Positions 1-11,020 of a stretch of DNA of 64,000 nucleotides are shown piece by piece (the first letter of the stretch is position 1; every line of letters begins with the position of its first letter). The stretch lies in the NCBI GenBank assembly GCA_039881145.1, contig JAYKKI010000032.1, forward strand, positions 14,697,501 to 14,761,500, in the 5' to 3' direction. The DNA is from Druceiella hillmani (taxonomy: Eukaryota > Arthropoda > Insecta > Lepidoptera > Hepialidae). Below the pieces are notes generated by a model, which did not search any database, was not told the origin of the DNA, and saw nothing but the letters and a program-made list of their open reading frames with translations. The position numbers and the translations under genes are program-made.

Positions 1-3000
1 ATTGTATTATGTTGGTTTATGAAATATTTTTAATCACTCTTTTAGTTTGTTATATTTTCAAGAATTGTATTATGTTGGTTTATGAAATATTTTTAATCAC
101 TCTTTTAGTTTGTTATATTTTCAAGAATTGTATTATGTTGGTTTATGAAATATTTTTAATTGCTCTTTTAGTTTGTGATATTTTCAAGAATTGTATTATG
201 TTGGTTTATGAAATATTTTTAATCACTCTTTTAGTTTGTTATATTTTCAAGAATTGTATTATGTTGGTTTATGAAATATTTTTAATCACTCTTTTAGTTT
301 GTTATATTTTCAAGAATTGTATTATGTTGGTTTATGAAATATTTTTAATTGCTCTTTTAGTTTGTGATATTTTCAAGAATTGTATTATGTTGGTTTATGA
401 AATATTTTTAATCACTCTTTTAGTTTGTTATATTTTCAAGAATTGTATTATGTTGGTTTATGAAATATTTTTAATTGCTCTTATTGTTTGTGATATTTTC
501 AAGAGTTGTATTATGTTGGTTTATGAAATATTTTTAATCACTCTTTTAGTTTGTTATATTTTCAAGAATTGTATTATGTTGGTTTATGAAATATTTTTAA
601 TCAGTCTTTTAGTTTGTGATATTTTCAAGAGTTGTATTATGTTGGTTTATGAAATATTTTTAATCACTCTTTTAGTTTGTGATATTTTCAAGAGTTGTAT
701 TATGTTGGTTTATGAAATATTTTTAATCACTCTTTTAGTTTGTGATATTTTCAAGAATTGTATTATGTTGGTTTATGAAATATTTTTAATTGCTCTTATT
801 GTTTGTTATATTTTCAAGAATTGTATTATGTTGGTTTATGAAATATTTTTAATTGCTCTTTTAGTTTGTGATATTTTCAAGAATTGTATTATGTTGGTTT
901 ATGAAATATTTTTAATCACTCTTTTAGTTTGTTATATTTTCAAGAATTGTATTATGTTGGTTTATGAAATATTTTTAATTGCTCTTATTGTTTGTGATAT
1001 TTTCAAGAGTTGTATTATGTTGGTTTATGAAATATTTTTAATCACTCTTTTAGTTTGTTATATTTTCAAGAATTGTATTATGTTGGTTTATGAAATATTT
1101 TTAATCAGTCTTTTAGTTTGTGATATTTTCAAGAGTTGTATTATGTTGGTTTATGAAATATTTTTAATCACTCTTTTAGTTTGTGATATTTTCAAGAGTT
1201 GTATTATGTTGGTTTATGAAATATTTTTAATCACTCTTTTAGTTTGTGATATTTTCAAGAATTGTATTATGTTGGTTTATGAAATATTTTTAATTGCTCT
1301 TATTGTTTGTGATATTTTCAAGAGTTGTATTATGTTGGTTTATCAAATATTTTTAATTGCTCTTATTGTTTGTGGTATTTTCAAGAGTTGTATTATGTTG
1401 GTTTATGAAATATTTTTCATCACTCTTTTAGATTGTAATATTTTCAAGAATTGTATTATGTTGGTTTATGAAATGTTTTTAATCAATCTTTTAGTTTGTG
1501 ATATTTTCAAGAGTTGTATTATGTTGGTTTATGAAATATTTTTCATCGCTCTTTTAGTTTGTTATATTTTCAAGAATTGTATTATGTTGGTTTATGAAAT
1601 ATTTTTAATTGCTCTTATTGTTTGTGATATTTTCAAGAGTTGTATTATGTTGGTTTATGAAATATTTTTCATCGCTCTTTTAGTTTGTGATATTTTCAAG
1701 AGTTGTATTATGTTGGTTTATGAAATATTTTTAATTGCTCTTTTAGTTTGTGATATTTTCAAGAGTTTTATTATGTTGGTTTATGAAATATTTTTAATCA
1801 CTCTTTTAGTTTGTTATATTTTCAAGAATTGTATTATGTTGGTTTATGAAATATTTTTAATCACTCTTTTAGTTTGTTATATTTTCAAGAATTGTATTAT
1901 GTTGGTTTATGAAATATTTTTAATCACTCTTTTAGTTTGTTATATTTTCAAGAGTTGTATTATGTTGGTTTATGAAATATTTTTAATCACTCTTTTAGTT
2001 TGTTATATTTTCAAGAATTGTATTATGTTGGTTTATGAAATATTTTTAATTGCTCTTTTAGTTTGTGATATTTTCAAGAATTGTATTATGTTGGTTTATG
2101 AAATATTTTTAATCACTCTTTTAGTTTGTTATATTTTCAAGAATTGTATTATGTTGGTTTATGAAATATTTTTAATCACTCTTTTAGTTTGTTATATTTT
2201 CAAGAATTGTATTATGTTGGTTTATGAAATATTTTTAATTGCTCTTTTAGTTTGTGATATTTTCAAGAATTGTATTATGTTGGTTTATGAAATATTTTTA
2301 ATCACTCTTTTAGTTTGTTATATTTTCAAGAATTGTATTATGTTGGTTTATGAAATATTTTTAATCACTCTTTTAGTTTGTTATATTTTCAAGAATTGTA
2401 TTATGTTGGTTTATGAAATATTTTTAATTGCTCTTTTAGTTTGTGATATTTTCAAGAATTGTATTATGTTGGTTTATGAAATATTTTTAATCACTCTTTT
2501 AGTTTGTTATATTTTCAAGAATTGTATTATGTTGGTTTATGAAATATTTTTAATTGCTCTTATTGTTTGTGATATTTTCAAGAGTTGTATTATGTTGGTT
2601 TATGAAATATTTTTAATCACTCTTTTAGTTTGTTATATTTTCAAGAATTGTATTATGTTGGTTTATGAAATATTTTTAATCACTCTTTTAGTTTGTTATA
2701 TTTTCAAGAGTTGTATTATGTTGGTTTATGAAATATTTTTAATCACTCTTTTTGTTTGTTATATTTTCAAGAATTGTATTATGTTGGTTTATGAAATATT
2801 TTTAATTGCTCTTTTAGTTTGTGATATTTTCAAGAATTGTATTATGTTGGTTTATGAAATATTTTTAATCACTCTTTTAGTTTGTTATATTTTCAAGAAT
2901 TGTATTATGTTGGTTTATGAAATATTTTTAATCACTCTTTTAGTTTGTTATATTTTCAAGAATTGTATTATGTTGGTTTATGAAATATTTTTAATTGCTC

Positions 3001-4585
3001 TTTTAGTTTGTGATATTTTCAAGAATTGTATTATGTTGGTTTATGAAATATTTTTAATCACTCTTTTAGTTTGTTATATTTTCAAGAATTGTATTATGTT
3101 GGTTTATGAAATATTTTTAATCACTCTTTTAGTTTGTTATATTTTCAAGAATTGTATTATGTTGGTTTATGAAATATTTTTAATTGCTCTTTTAGTTTGT
3201 GATATTTTCAAGAATTGTATTATGTTGGTTTATGAAATATTTTTAATCACTCTTTTAGTTTGTTATATTTTCAAGAATTGTATTATGTTGGTTTATGAAA
3301 TATTTTTAATTGCTCTTATTGTTTGTGATATTTTCAAGAGTTGTATTATGTTGGTTTATGAAATATTTTTAATCACTCTTTTAGTTTGTTATATTTTCAA
3401 GAATTGTATTATGTTGGTTTATGAAATATTTTTAATCAGTCTTTTAGTTTGTGATATTTTCAAGAGTTGTATTATGTTGGTTTATGAAATATTTTTAATC
3501 ACTCTTTTAGTTTGTGATATTTTCAAGAGTTGTATTATGTTGGTTTATGAAATATTTTTAATCACTCTTTTAGTTTGTGATATTTTCAAGAATTGTATTA
3601 TGTTGGTTTATGAAATATTTTTAATTGCTCTTATTGTTTGTGATATTTTCAAGAGTTGTATTATGTTGGTTTATCAAATATTTTTAATTGCTCTTATTGT
3701 TTGTGATATTTTCAAGAGTTGTATTATGTTGGTTTATGAAATATTTTTCATCACTCTTTTAGATTGTAATATTTTCAAGAATTGTATTATGTTGGTTTAT
3801 GAAATGTTTTTAATCAATCTTTTAGTTTGTGATATTTTCAAGAGTTGTATTATGTTGGTTTATGAAATATTTTTCATCGCTCTTTTAGTTTGTTATATTT
3901 TCAAGAATTGTATTATGTTGGTTTATGAAATATTTTTAATTGCTCTTATTGTTTGTGATATTTTCAAGAGTTGTATTATGTTGGTTTATGAAATATTTTT
4001 CATCGCTCTTTTAGTTTGTGATATTTTCAAGAGTTGTATTATGTTGGTTTATGAAATATTTTTTATCGCTCTTTTAGTTTGTGATATTTTAAGAGTTGTA
4101 TTATGTTGGTTTATGAAATGTTTTTAATCACTCTTTTAGTTTGTGATATTTTCAAGAGTTGTATTATGTTGGTTTATGAAATATTTTTCATCACTCGTTT
4201 AGTTTGTGATATTTTCAAGTTATATTATGTTGGTTTATGAAATATTTTTAATTGCTCTTATTGTTTGTGATATTTTCAAGAGTTGTATTATGTTGGTTTA
4301 TGAAATATTTTCCATCGCTCTTTTAGTTTGTGATATTTTCAAGAGTTGTATTATGTTGGTTTATGAAATATTTTTAATTGCTCTTATTGTTTGTGATATT
4401 TTCAAGAGTTGTATTATGTTGGTTTATGAAATATTTTTCACCACTCTTTTAGCTTGTGATATTTTCAACAATTGTATTATGTTGGTTTATGAAATATTTT
4501 TAATCACTCGTTTAGTTTCTGATATTTTCAAGTTATATTATGTTGGTTTATGAAATATTTTTAATCGCTCTTTTAGTTTGTGATC
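1..4585. repeat. 63-bp satellite array with higher-order structure
   Basis: About 73 head-to-tail copies of a 63-bp AT-rich unit; each contains TATGTTGGTTTATGAAATAT. The array starts at the first base, so its left end lies outside the window. Copies differ at a few diagnostic sites (TAATCACT or TAATTGCT, TTTTAG or TTATTG, AAGAATTG or AAGAGTTG). Rare variants recur at exact multiples of 63: TATCAAAT at 1341 and 3672 (2331 bp, 37 units), the TTATATTTTCAAGAG type at 1951 and 2707 (756 bp, 12 units), and TGCTC at 161 and 350 (189 bp, 3 units). Because 63 is divisible by three and the unit has no stop in one frame, positions 9-4127 stay open for 1372 codons. A 1-bp deletion near 4091 ends that frame. 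I regard it as fortuitous. Copies after about 4090 are more diverged, with small deletions near 4220 and 4531, as is usual at array edges. Confidence 0.97.
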
Positions 4586-5221
4586 GAATAAATACTTTTT
4601 ATTCTATGTCGTATTATGTGCTAGTTCTTAAATTTCTCTATTAGGCTGCTACGTTAATAGTGACAAGGGGTTTTTAGTTAGGCCTGATTCTTTTCTTTTT
4701 TCATCATACTCAAATGAAAGAGAGTTAAAATATGAGGACTGGAATTTCAAAGTTTAGTGTTGATAAATCGTTTAAACTTTATATAGAATACACTTTTTCT
4801 TTACGGGGTATTTAAATTTATATTAGGAGTACAAGAAAGCTATGTACATTGTATCACGTTAGCTATACATATTATACTAGTTAATTATCTTAAGGTGGGG
4901 GAAAAGTAAAATTAAGAACAAAAGAAAGTTTAACTGAAGTTATTAAACAAATTTCAATAAAACTTTTTAGGGATAAATTCGTAAAATGAAACTTTCTCTT
5001 TTTTGTAGTCCACATCTTATGATCTTATTGTCTATGGAGTTTTTTTGAGCAAATTGAAATTGTGGAATGTGTGAATGTGTTTGAAATTGAATTGTGGCAT
5101 TGTGTCAACATTTTTTGTGGCAGTTTTCAAATGTTTATCAACTCTCAGTTAATACATAAATAGGTGTACATTTTTTTCAAAATTTCAATTAAAAATTCTG
5201 TTGTGTTACTACGGAAAGGGG
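4586..5221. other. AT-rich spacer, nothing recognised
   Basis: Unique AT-rich sequence between two tandem arrays. No coding pattern, RNA gene or element end is visible. Confidence 0.7.
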
Positions 5222-5732
5222 GATGGACAATAAATTGAACTAGTTGACAGGTTTCATACTGAACAAAATATTGAACTAGTTGACAGATTTCATAGATGGA
5301 CAAAATATTGAACTAGTTGACAGATTTCATAGATGGACAAAATATTGAATTAGCTGACAGATTTCATAGATGGACAATATATTGAACTAGTTGACATATT
5401 TCATAGATGGACAAAATATTGAGTTAGTTGACAGATTTCATAGATGGATGAAATATTGATCTAGTTGACAAATTTCATAGATGGATAAAATATTGACTAG
5501 TTAACAGATTTCATAGATGGACAAAATATTGAACTAGTTGACAGATTTCATGGATGGACAAATTATTGAACTAGTTGACAGAATTCATAGATGAACAAAA
5601 CATTGAACTAGTTGACAGATTTCATAGATGGAAAAAATATTGAACTAGTTGACAGATTTCATAGATGGACAAAATATTGAACTAGTTGACAGATTTCGTA
5701 GATGGACAAAATATTGACTAGTTGACAGATTT
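5222..5732. repeat. 37-bp minisatellite
   Basis: About 14 tandem copies of a 37-bp unit built from GAACTAGTTGACAGATTTCA followed by TAGATGGACAAAATATT. Copies differ by single substitutions and occasional one- or two-base deletions, such as the ATTGACTAG forms near 5490 and 5710. There are no unique spacers between copies. Confidence 0.95.
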
Positions 5733-5904
5733 AACTCATAGAAGGAAGCTTTAAACCACGAACCAAACTCGTTGACATGTGAATCAAGCTCGTGATGCTG
5801 TATCTTGGACCAAATTATGAATATAATGTCTATTGTCTTACCTAATGTAAGAGTTACTCAGGGAGATGAAGAGATTGATTGATTGAGATTAGTTTTTAAG
5901 GCTT

Positions 5905-6590
5905 GGGACGAACGTAATTTAATTACTAAGGGTCGTTTTTAAATTGTTACCATCACATTGTAGATATGCGGTGCTTTTAATGAAGTGGCTATTAAACTAG
6001 TTGCTGGATTAAAAGGTAATTATATTAATTCATCATTTGACAAATTTAGTATAGTGGGCTAAATTTATGTAACGTAAACATTTAACGTGATTTAATTACC
6101 AAGGGTCGTTTTTAAATTGTTATGATCACATTGTAGATATGCGGTGCTTTTAATGAAGTGGCTATTAAACTAGTTACTGGATTAAAAGGTAATTATATTC
6201 ATTGATCATTTGACAAATTTTGTATACTGGGCTAAATTTATGTAACGGAAACATTTAATGTAGTTTAATTACTTAGGGTTGTTTTTAAATTGTTACGATC
6301 CCGTTGTAGATATGCGGTGCTTTTAATGAAGTGGCTATTAAACGAATTACTGGATTAAAAGGTAATTATATTAATTCATCACTTGACAAATTTAGTATAC
6401 TGGGCTAAATTTATGTAACGTAAACATTTAACGTAATTTAATTACTAAGGGTCGTTGTAAATTGTTACGATCACGTTGTAGATATGCGGTGCTTTTAATG
6501 AAGTGGCTATTAAACTAGTTACTGTATTAAAAGGTAATTATATTAATTCATCATTTGACAAATTTTAGTAAATAATTTAGTGGGCTAAAT
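5905..6590. repeat. Tandem repeat of about 173 bp, four copies
   Basis: Four direct copies begin near 5916, 6090, 6263 and 6434. Each holds the blocks TTTAATTACTAAGGGTCG, GATATGCGGTGCTTTTAATG, AAGTGGCTATTAAAC and GGGCTAAATTTATGTAACG. Copies are closely similar with scattered substitutions. The length is in the range of insect satellite monomers, but there are only four units. Confidence 0.93.
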
Positions 6591-6764
6591 TTAAGTATTG
6601 TTTACTTTATGTTGATAACTTTTTGATTATCGTTTTACATGCATCATTTTTTTTATTTATCCTACCACCATTCTCCGTTCCATATTTTTCTACTTTTTCC
6701 AATTTCACTAAATTCGATTTTGAAAAAATCATTACACCATAGTGTATCTATTACATTCTATTTT

Positions 6765-7000
6765 CCGCTTGTTGTTGTTATTGTTGTCGTGTCCACATGA
6801 GATTAAGAAGATCTCATATGGGAAAATAGTTGCCAGAGCCTCGTAAGGGTGGACTTCTCCAGTCCCGCTTGATGAAATTCCGTTCAAGTCCAGCTTCTGC
6901 GGCCGGGAATCGAACCAGGGTCCCCGCCGTACACGACGCATTCAACGGCCGTACATCTTACGATCAATTCAACACATCACGGTGACGACATCTATTTTCG
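6765..7000 (-). mobile_element. tRNA-derived SINE (probable)
   Basis: Read on the minus strand, positions 6916-6906 give GGTTCGATTCC, a perfect match to the RNA polymerase III B-box consensus. A looser A-box-like stretch lies upstream near 6937-6952. The unit continues as unrelated GC-rich body sequence and ends in an AAC/AAT-rich simple tail near 6770-6785. No cloverleaf can be closed, so it is not an intact tRNA gene. The base composition contrasts with the AT-rich flanks, as expected for an inserted retroposon. The boundaries are approximate. Confidence 0.55.
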
Positions 7001-7602
7001 TCTTCCTGAGATTATACGTGCGAAGCAGACGGCAATTTTGTGTTAACCAACATTACCACAGGCTGATCAATGTGTCTCTAAACTGGCAACGGTTTTAATA
7101 ATTTCAAATTAATTCAAAGTATTCATATGATTGTAGAATGATAAGTATATATGGTTATCAAATATGATCCGGTTTTGTTGTTCATTCATTTATAACCTTT
7201 GACTAAGTTAGTAAAATAATTCGTTAATTATCAGCTAATAGTTCAATATAAGGAAAATGTTATAGGAATTCCGTTCGCATCACGACGATATGTCAAATAT
7301 AGGGAGATTTTATAAGCAAGTAAAAATGCGGTAAACACCTTTGTGGTAATCACGATCTCGAACTAACTAAAACTATGAGTCATTTTCCGCAAGGCGCAGC
7401 GTTCACAGCGCTGAATCACGACACTATCTCCGGTAACGTAAACTCTACCCGCGGCTTCTTATGTCCAATGTTTACTTTAAATTAAAAAAAGAAATAACTT
7501 CTAATAAACAGTCTGAAAATGTAGACTATTATTTACTGCAGAAAGATTTTTTATTGTAAATGACATAGTCGAAACGCCCGGAAAGAAAATAGATTTGTAA
7601 GT
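7001..7602. other. AT-rich spacer with a small CpG patch
   Basis: Mostly AT-rich. A short CpG-richer patch lies at about 7355-7460 and includes the small palindrome CAGCGTTCACAGCGCTG. No gene is seen. Confidence 0.6.
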
Positions 7603-7792
7603 TCGTTTTCCTTTGACCCTTGTCCTTGTCCTTTAAGTTCCCTTTCGTTTGACCCTTGTCCTTGTCCTTTAAGTTCCCTTTCGTTTGACCCTTTAAGTTC
7701 CCTTTCGTTTGACCCTTGTCCTTGCCCTTTAAGTTCCCTTTCGTTTGACCCTTGTCCTTGTCCTTTAAGTTCCCTTTCGTTTGACCCTTGAC
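7603..7792. repeat. 36-bp minisatellite
   Basis: About five copies of a pyrimidine-rich 36-bp unit, GACCCTTGTCCTTGTCCTTT plus AAGTTCCCTTTCGTTT. One copy, near 7686, lacks 12 bp of the internal CTTGTC doublets. The strand asymmetry is marked: one strand is nearly all C and T. Confidence 0.93.
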
Positions 7793-9227
7793 ATTTAATC
7801 AGTAATAAGAATTTTGTTACTTCCTAATGTAGAAATAGATCATTCCAAGAGCATAATACAATAAAACATGTCCCAATTTCAGTTCCAAAAGCTACGAAAC
7901 TACTAAATGCAGAAAATAATATTCCATCAAATAGATTTGTACAGTTTAACTTCTAATATTAAAAAAATCTTGATAGAGTGACTCCCTCTATTCGATGTTG
8001 CTGATACAAATTATATTAAAAAAGGAAAAAAACCCGTAGAAACGCCATCTATGGAATTTAATAGAATTTAATGAAAGAGGTACAGCACCGGCATAGTTCT
8101 ACGGCTCAGTTGCTACTGTGGTGCTCACGTTTTTTATTTAAAATATCTTGTATAATTAAATGGTTTTTGGAAAATTTCTATGATGATACGTATTTCCTAG
8201 AAAATACTAACATTATTTGGTAAACAATTTCTCAGTTCATACGAATTTTTCAGATTACCTCAATTTAATGTTTATTTTGATAAAATAAATTACATAAAAT
8301 TCTCAGAATTTTACTATTTGTATACTTAAAACGCATTTAGAATGAAAAAGCGATTTTGATTGCTGTCTTTGATAGAACATTTTATAAAATATGTACGTTC
8401 ATTAATTTACAAGCATTTTGTTATGCATATTAAGTTTTGATCCAGTTTTTCGAATACCGTTCCCAAAATCAGTAAATTAATTCACCTGAAAGGGGAAAGG
8501 GAAACAAACTGCGATTTCGATTCTGACAAATGAAACCATTGCAAAGTAAAAGACAAATTAAAAGCAAAAAAACATGTTATTGAAATAGTCACCATATATA
8601 TATCAAGCAAGAAAAAAATATCCCAAATGCGTGTCGAAATAGGAAAAAATTACGGTTTCGTAGTTATTTATATATTTTGAAATAGTTGTTGTAAGATAAC
8701 AGATACAATTTAGATTTTAAGTTCTAATCAAATGCTAATATGTATTTTTTTCCAAATTTAAAATTCACTGTGGAAAAAGTTGAGTTAGAGCAGATATTGC
8801 ACATTATTTTGAAGTTTAATCAATATTGTTCAAACATGCCGTAAAATTAAAAAAATCTGACATAAATTTTTATAGCATATATTTAAATTGTCTTCGCCCT
8901 TGTAATTTATGGAACAAGTATTACACAACACACTTGTTTTTCATCAACAATCGAAACGATTTAATTAAAGTTGTTATACACAATAGACAAGTCCTACTAA
9001 TATGAAACGGATAAAAATGTGGCTCCAAATAGCGCCAAGCATGAATAAAAGACATAGCGATTCAAAGAAAACGCGTGTATAATATAAATAAAATAGTTGG
9101 TTGACAAAATTTTAACAGTTAACGTTAAAAACAGCTGATGACTGCTGAAACACTTCTTGTTTATTGTGTTGTATTCAACTATCTCACTCTGTTGTAAAGT
9201 ACATAAATTATTAAGATTTATATAAAG
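7793..9227. other. AT-rich spacer, nothing recognised
   Basis: Long AT-rich stretch without supported features. An AACGCCATCTATGG word at 8040-8053 resembles insect CTCF-type sites on the reverse strand. An open frame on the minus strand (9251-8997, 84 codons) has no recognisable domain and is probably chance. Confidence 0.6.
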
Positions 9228-9522
9228 AACATCAACAGATGGGGGAATCAATTAAATACGAGGCTATTTGACACACGTATAAGAAGTCTTAGAAGATAGA
9301 GACGTAGAATATATACTCATAGTATGGCAATACAGGTAATAAGAATAACATGTATAGACAAAGACGATAGCTGGCATAGATAGGAGACCATGAAGAGTCT
9401 CCTATCTATATCAGATATAATACCATACTACGAGCATATATTCTACGCTTCTGTCTTGTAAGATTTCTTATACGTATGTCAAATAGCCTCGTATTTAATC
9501 GATTCCTCCATCTGTTAAAGTT
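9228..9522. mobile_element. Foldback element, 100-bp arms
   Basis: The left arm (9228-9327) and right arm (9423-9522) are near-perfect reverse complements. Shared blocks include ATTAAATACGAGGCTATTTG and CGTAGAATATAT. The central region holds a second hairpin, ATAGATAGGAGAC against GTCTCCTATCTAT. There is no coding capacity, so this resembles a foldback or MITE-type non-autonomous DNA element. Its transcript would form a long double-stranded stem. No target-site duplication was identified with confidence. Confidence 0.85.
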
Positions 9523-10099
9523 ATATGTTATATGGTCTATCTGGCATTCTTTCACTTACCGTAGAATTGTGCGGATTGTTTTTCATAATTATCAATTAAG
9601 CATAGGAAAAAATCAGTTTTAAATTTTTTTCTTTATTTTTGGAAACGAGGTCTTGTTCCCTCCACATTTTTGTTTTATATTCTGTAGCTTGAAGTGTTTT
9701 GGTATAGTTCAGTATAATATATTATCTTTGATACACTTACATACATTCTTTTGAAAGTAGCTTAATAATGAAGTTTTTGTTAGTATTTATCTTAATTTTT
9801 ACTACTCAATCTATGTTGTAATATATTTTTTGTATTTCTTTTAAGATTAATTTAATTAAAGTGAATAGAAATATGATATAGATTTTCTATATTTTTATTC
9901 ACTCATTCATCAACGCAGTCAAATCAGTGAAATTCGTTCATACATTTGTTTAAACAACAAAACCTGGCCTTAAAATTAAATACAAAAACACATTAGATAA
10001 CAAAACTCGTTGCTACTCTTCTCACAATGAGTAAACCGCGCTTAAAACAAACAAATTTAAGCAAAGAACTTGTAACATAAAAGCGCAATCGTAGATATG
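9523..10099. other. AT-rich spacer, nothing recognised
   Basis: AT-rich unique sequence; no gene, RNA or element was detected. Confidence 0.6.
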
Positions 10100-10450
10100 G
10101 AACATTTAAACAATTAAAATGCTAATCAGAGCGGCTCTCGAGACGGCTCAGCGCTGCCAACCTAATCACTGTAATTTGGCAAAATTCATTAACGGAAACG
10201 ACGGCTGGAAATGGCGTTTTAATTTTCGTTACGTTTGACGCACTGCCAAGATGGCGGCGGCGGTTACAAATGTCAGTCATCTGTCAGACGGTTGGAATTA
10301 GGTTTTTAATAATATTTCAAAGAGAAATGTCAAAAAAGGTAGAATTATCATAAACGAGTTTGGTTTGGGCGGGACACGCCCTGATCATCATTGGCGTTTA
10401 CATTTGAGCGTCGCCGTCGCACGGTGCGGGCTTATACGGAGTAGGGTTGT
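10100..10450. promoter_or_regulatory. CpG-rich island with YY1/Pho-type motif
   Basis: This stretch is clearly richer in G, C and CpG than its surroundings. Positions 10246-10258 read CCAAGATGGCGGC, which matches the YY1/Pleiohomeotic consensus. The island also contains a TTGGGCGGGACACGCCC segment near 10370 and several TAAT-type homeodomain words. No long convincing reading frame is present. The features fit a conserved regulatory element or promoter; Pho sites mark Polycomb response elements in Drosophila. Function here is inference. Confidence 0.4.
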
Positions 10451-10840
10451 CTCATTTGAGTATTTTTTTCAATAAAATTATTTTATGTATACTTGTTGAT
10501 TTAAAATTATTTACTTCTTGATATATCCTTTTTGAAGTAAGAAGCTACTTTAACACTATAAATTGAATAATAATCTAAAATAGCTATGGAAACGAAATTT
10601 GTTACAAATCATAAAAATTATATAATGTGTTGCGAAATATTCTCTGTACAAATTTTAACGTAAATATACTTTCTACATAAAATGTAAAAAAATACTCACA
10701 TACATTATACAATTATTTTCATTTCTTGTAATTGAAATAAACTTGAATTAATATTCCGAAGAAATAATAGAAATTTTCGCAATTTTAGTACCTCTTACGG
10801 TAGCATCATATGACTATGGAGAAAATAATTTATTTAAATA
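10451..10840. other. AT-rich spacer, nothing recognised
   Basis: AT-rich sequence leading into the ribozyme-bearing element; no feature seen. Confidence 0.6.
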
Positions 10841-11020
10841 TTGAATATATTTGGTGTTAATTTTATAGAAATTCATTATTGATAATTAAATGAAACTACA
10901 TGATGTAGTATCTTTGCTAATAGCCCACCTGAAGATGTTGTAGTACAACGAAACCTAGGTCGTGGTAAAGAACTTAAAGAAAGTAGAAATAATACTACAT
11001 GACGTAGTTTCATTTAATTA
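10841..11020 (+). mobile_element. Hammerhead-bearing foldback element, copy A
   Basis: First of five related dispersed copies in the window. The core (10884-11019) has terminal inverted repeats AATTAAATGAAACTAC and GTAGTTTCATTTAATT, each beside the palindrome-like ACTACATGATGTAGT. A left extension starting TTGAATATATTTGG at 10841 is shared with copies D and E, so the full element is longer than the core. The interior carries the ribozyme at 10925-10965. There is no protein-coding capacity. It is most likely a non-autonomous retroelement or MITE-like derivative. Confidence 0.8.
10925..10965 (+). ncRNA. Hammerhead ribozyme motif, intact (copy A)
   Basis: Elements in order: CCAC (stem I 5' strand, 10925-10928); CTGAAGA (CUGANGA core box, 10929-10935); one extra T; GTTGT / AGT / ACAAC (stem II and loop, 10937-10949); GAAA (10950-10953); then a tiny stem III in which A10953-C-C pairs with G-G-T10960 around a TA loop; cleavage-site C at 10961; GTGG (stem I 3' strand, 10962-10965). 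All invariant hammerhead core bases are present. The extra base before stem II is unusual, but a base at that position is known in a natural viroid hammerhead (chrysanthemum chlorotic mottle viroid). Stem III is very short, as in newt and schistosome satellite hammerheads. Cleavage activity is predicted, not shown. Confidence 0.72.

Noticed and set aside
9..4127. A giant 1372-residue membrane-like protein
   Set aside because: It is the translation of a 63-bp satellite in the one frame without stops; there is no promoter, no non-repetitive domain, and a 1-bp deletion simply ends it.
5222..5732. CRISPR-like array of 37-bp repeats
   Set aside because: The copies are contiguous with no unique spacers, and the genome is clearly eukaryotic; it is a minisatellite.
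6906..6952. Functional tRNA gene on the minus strand
   Set aside because: The B box is perfect but no acceptor, D or anticodon stems can be formed; a tRNA-derived SINE fits better.
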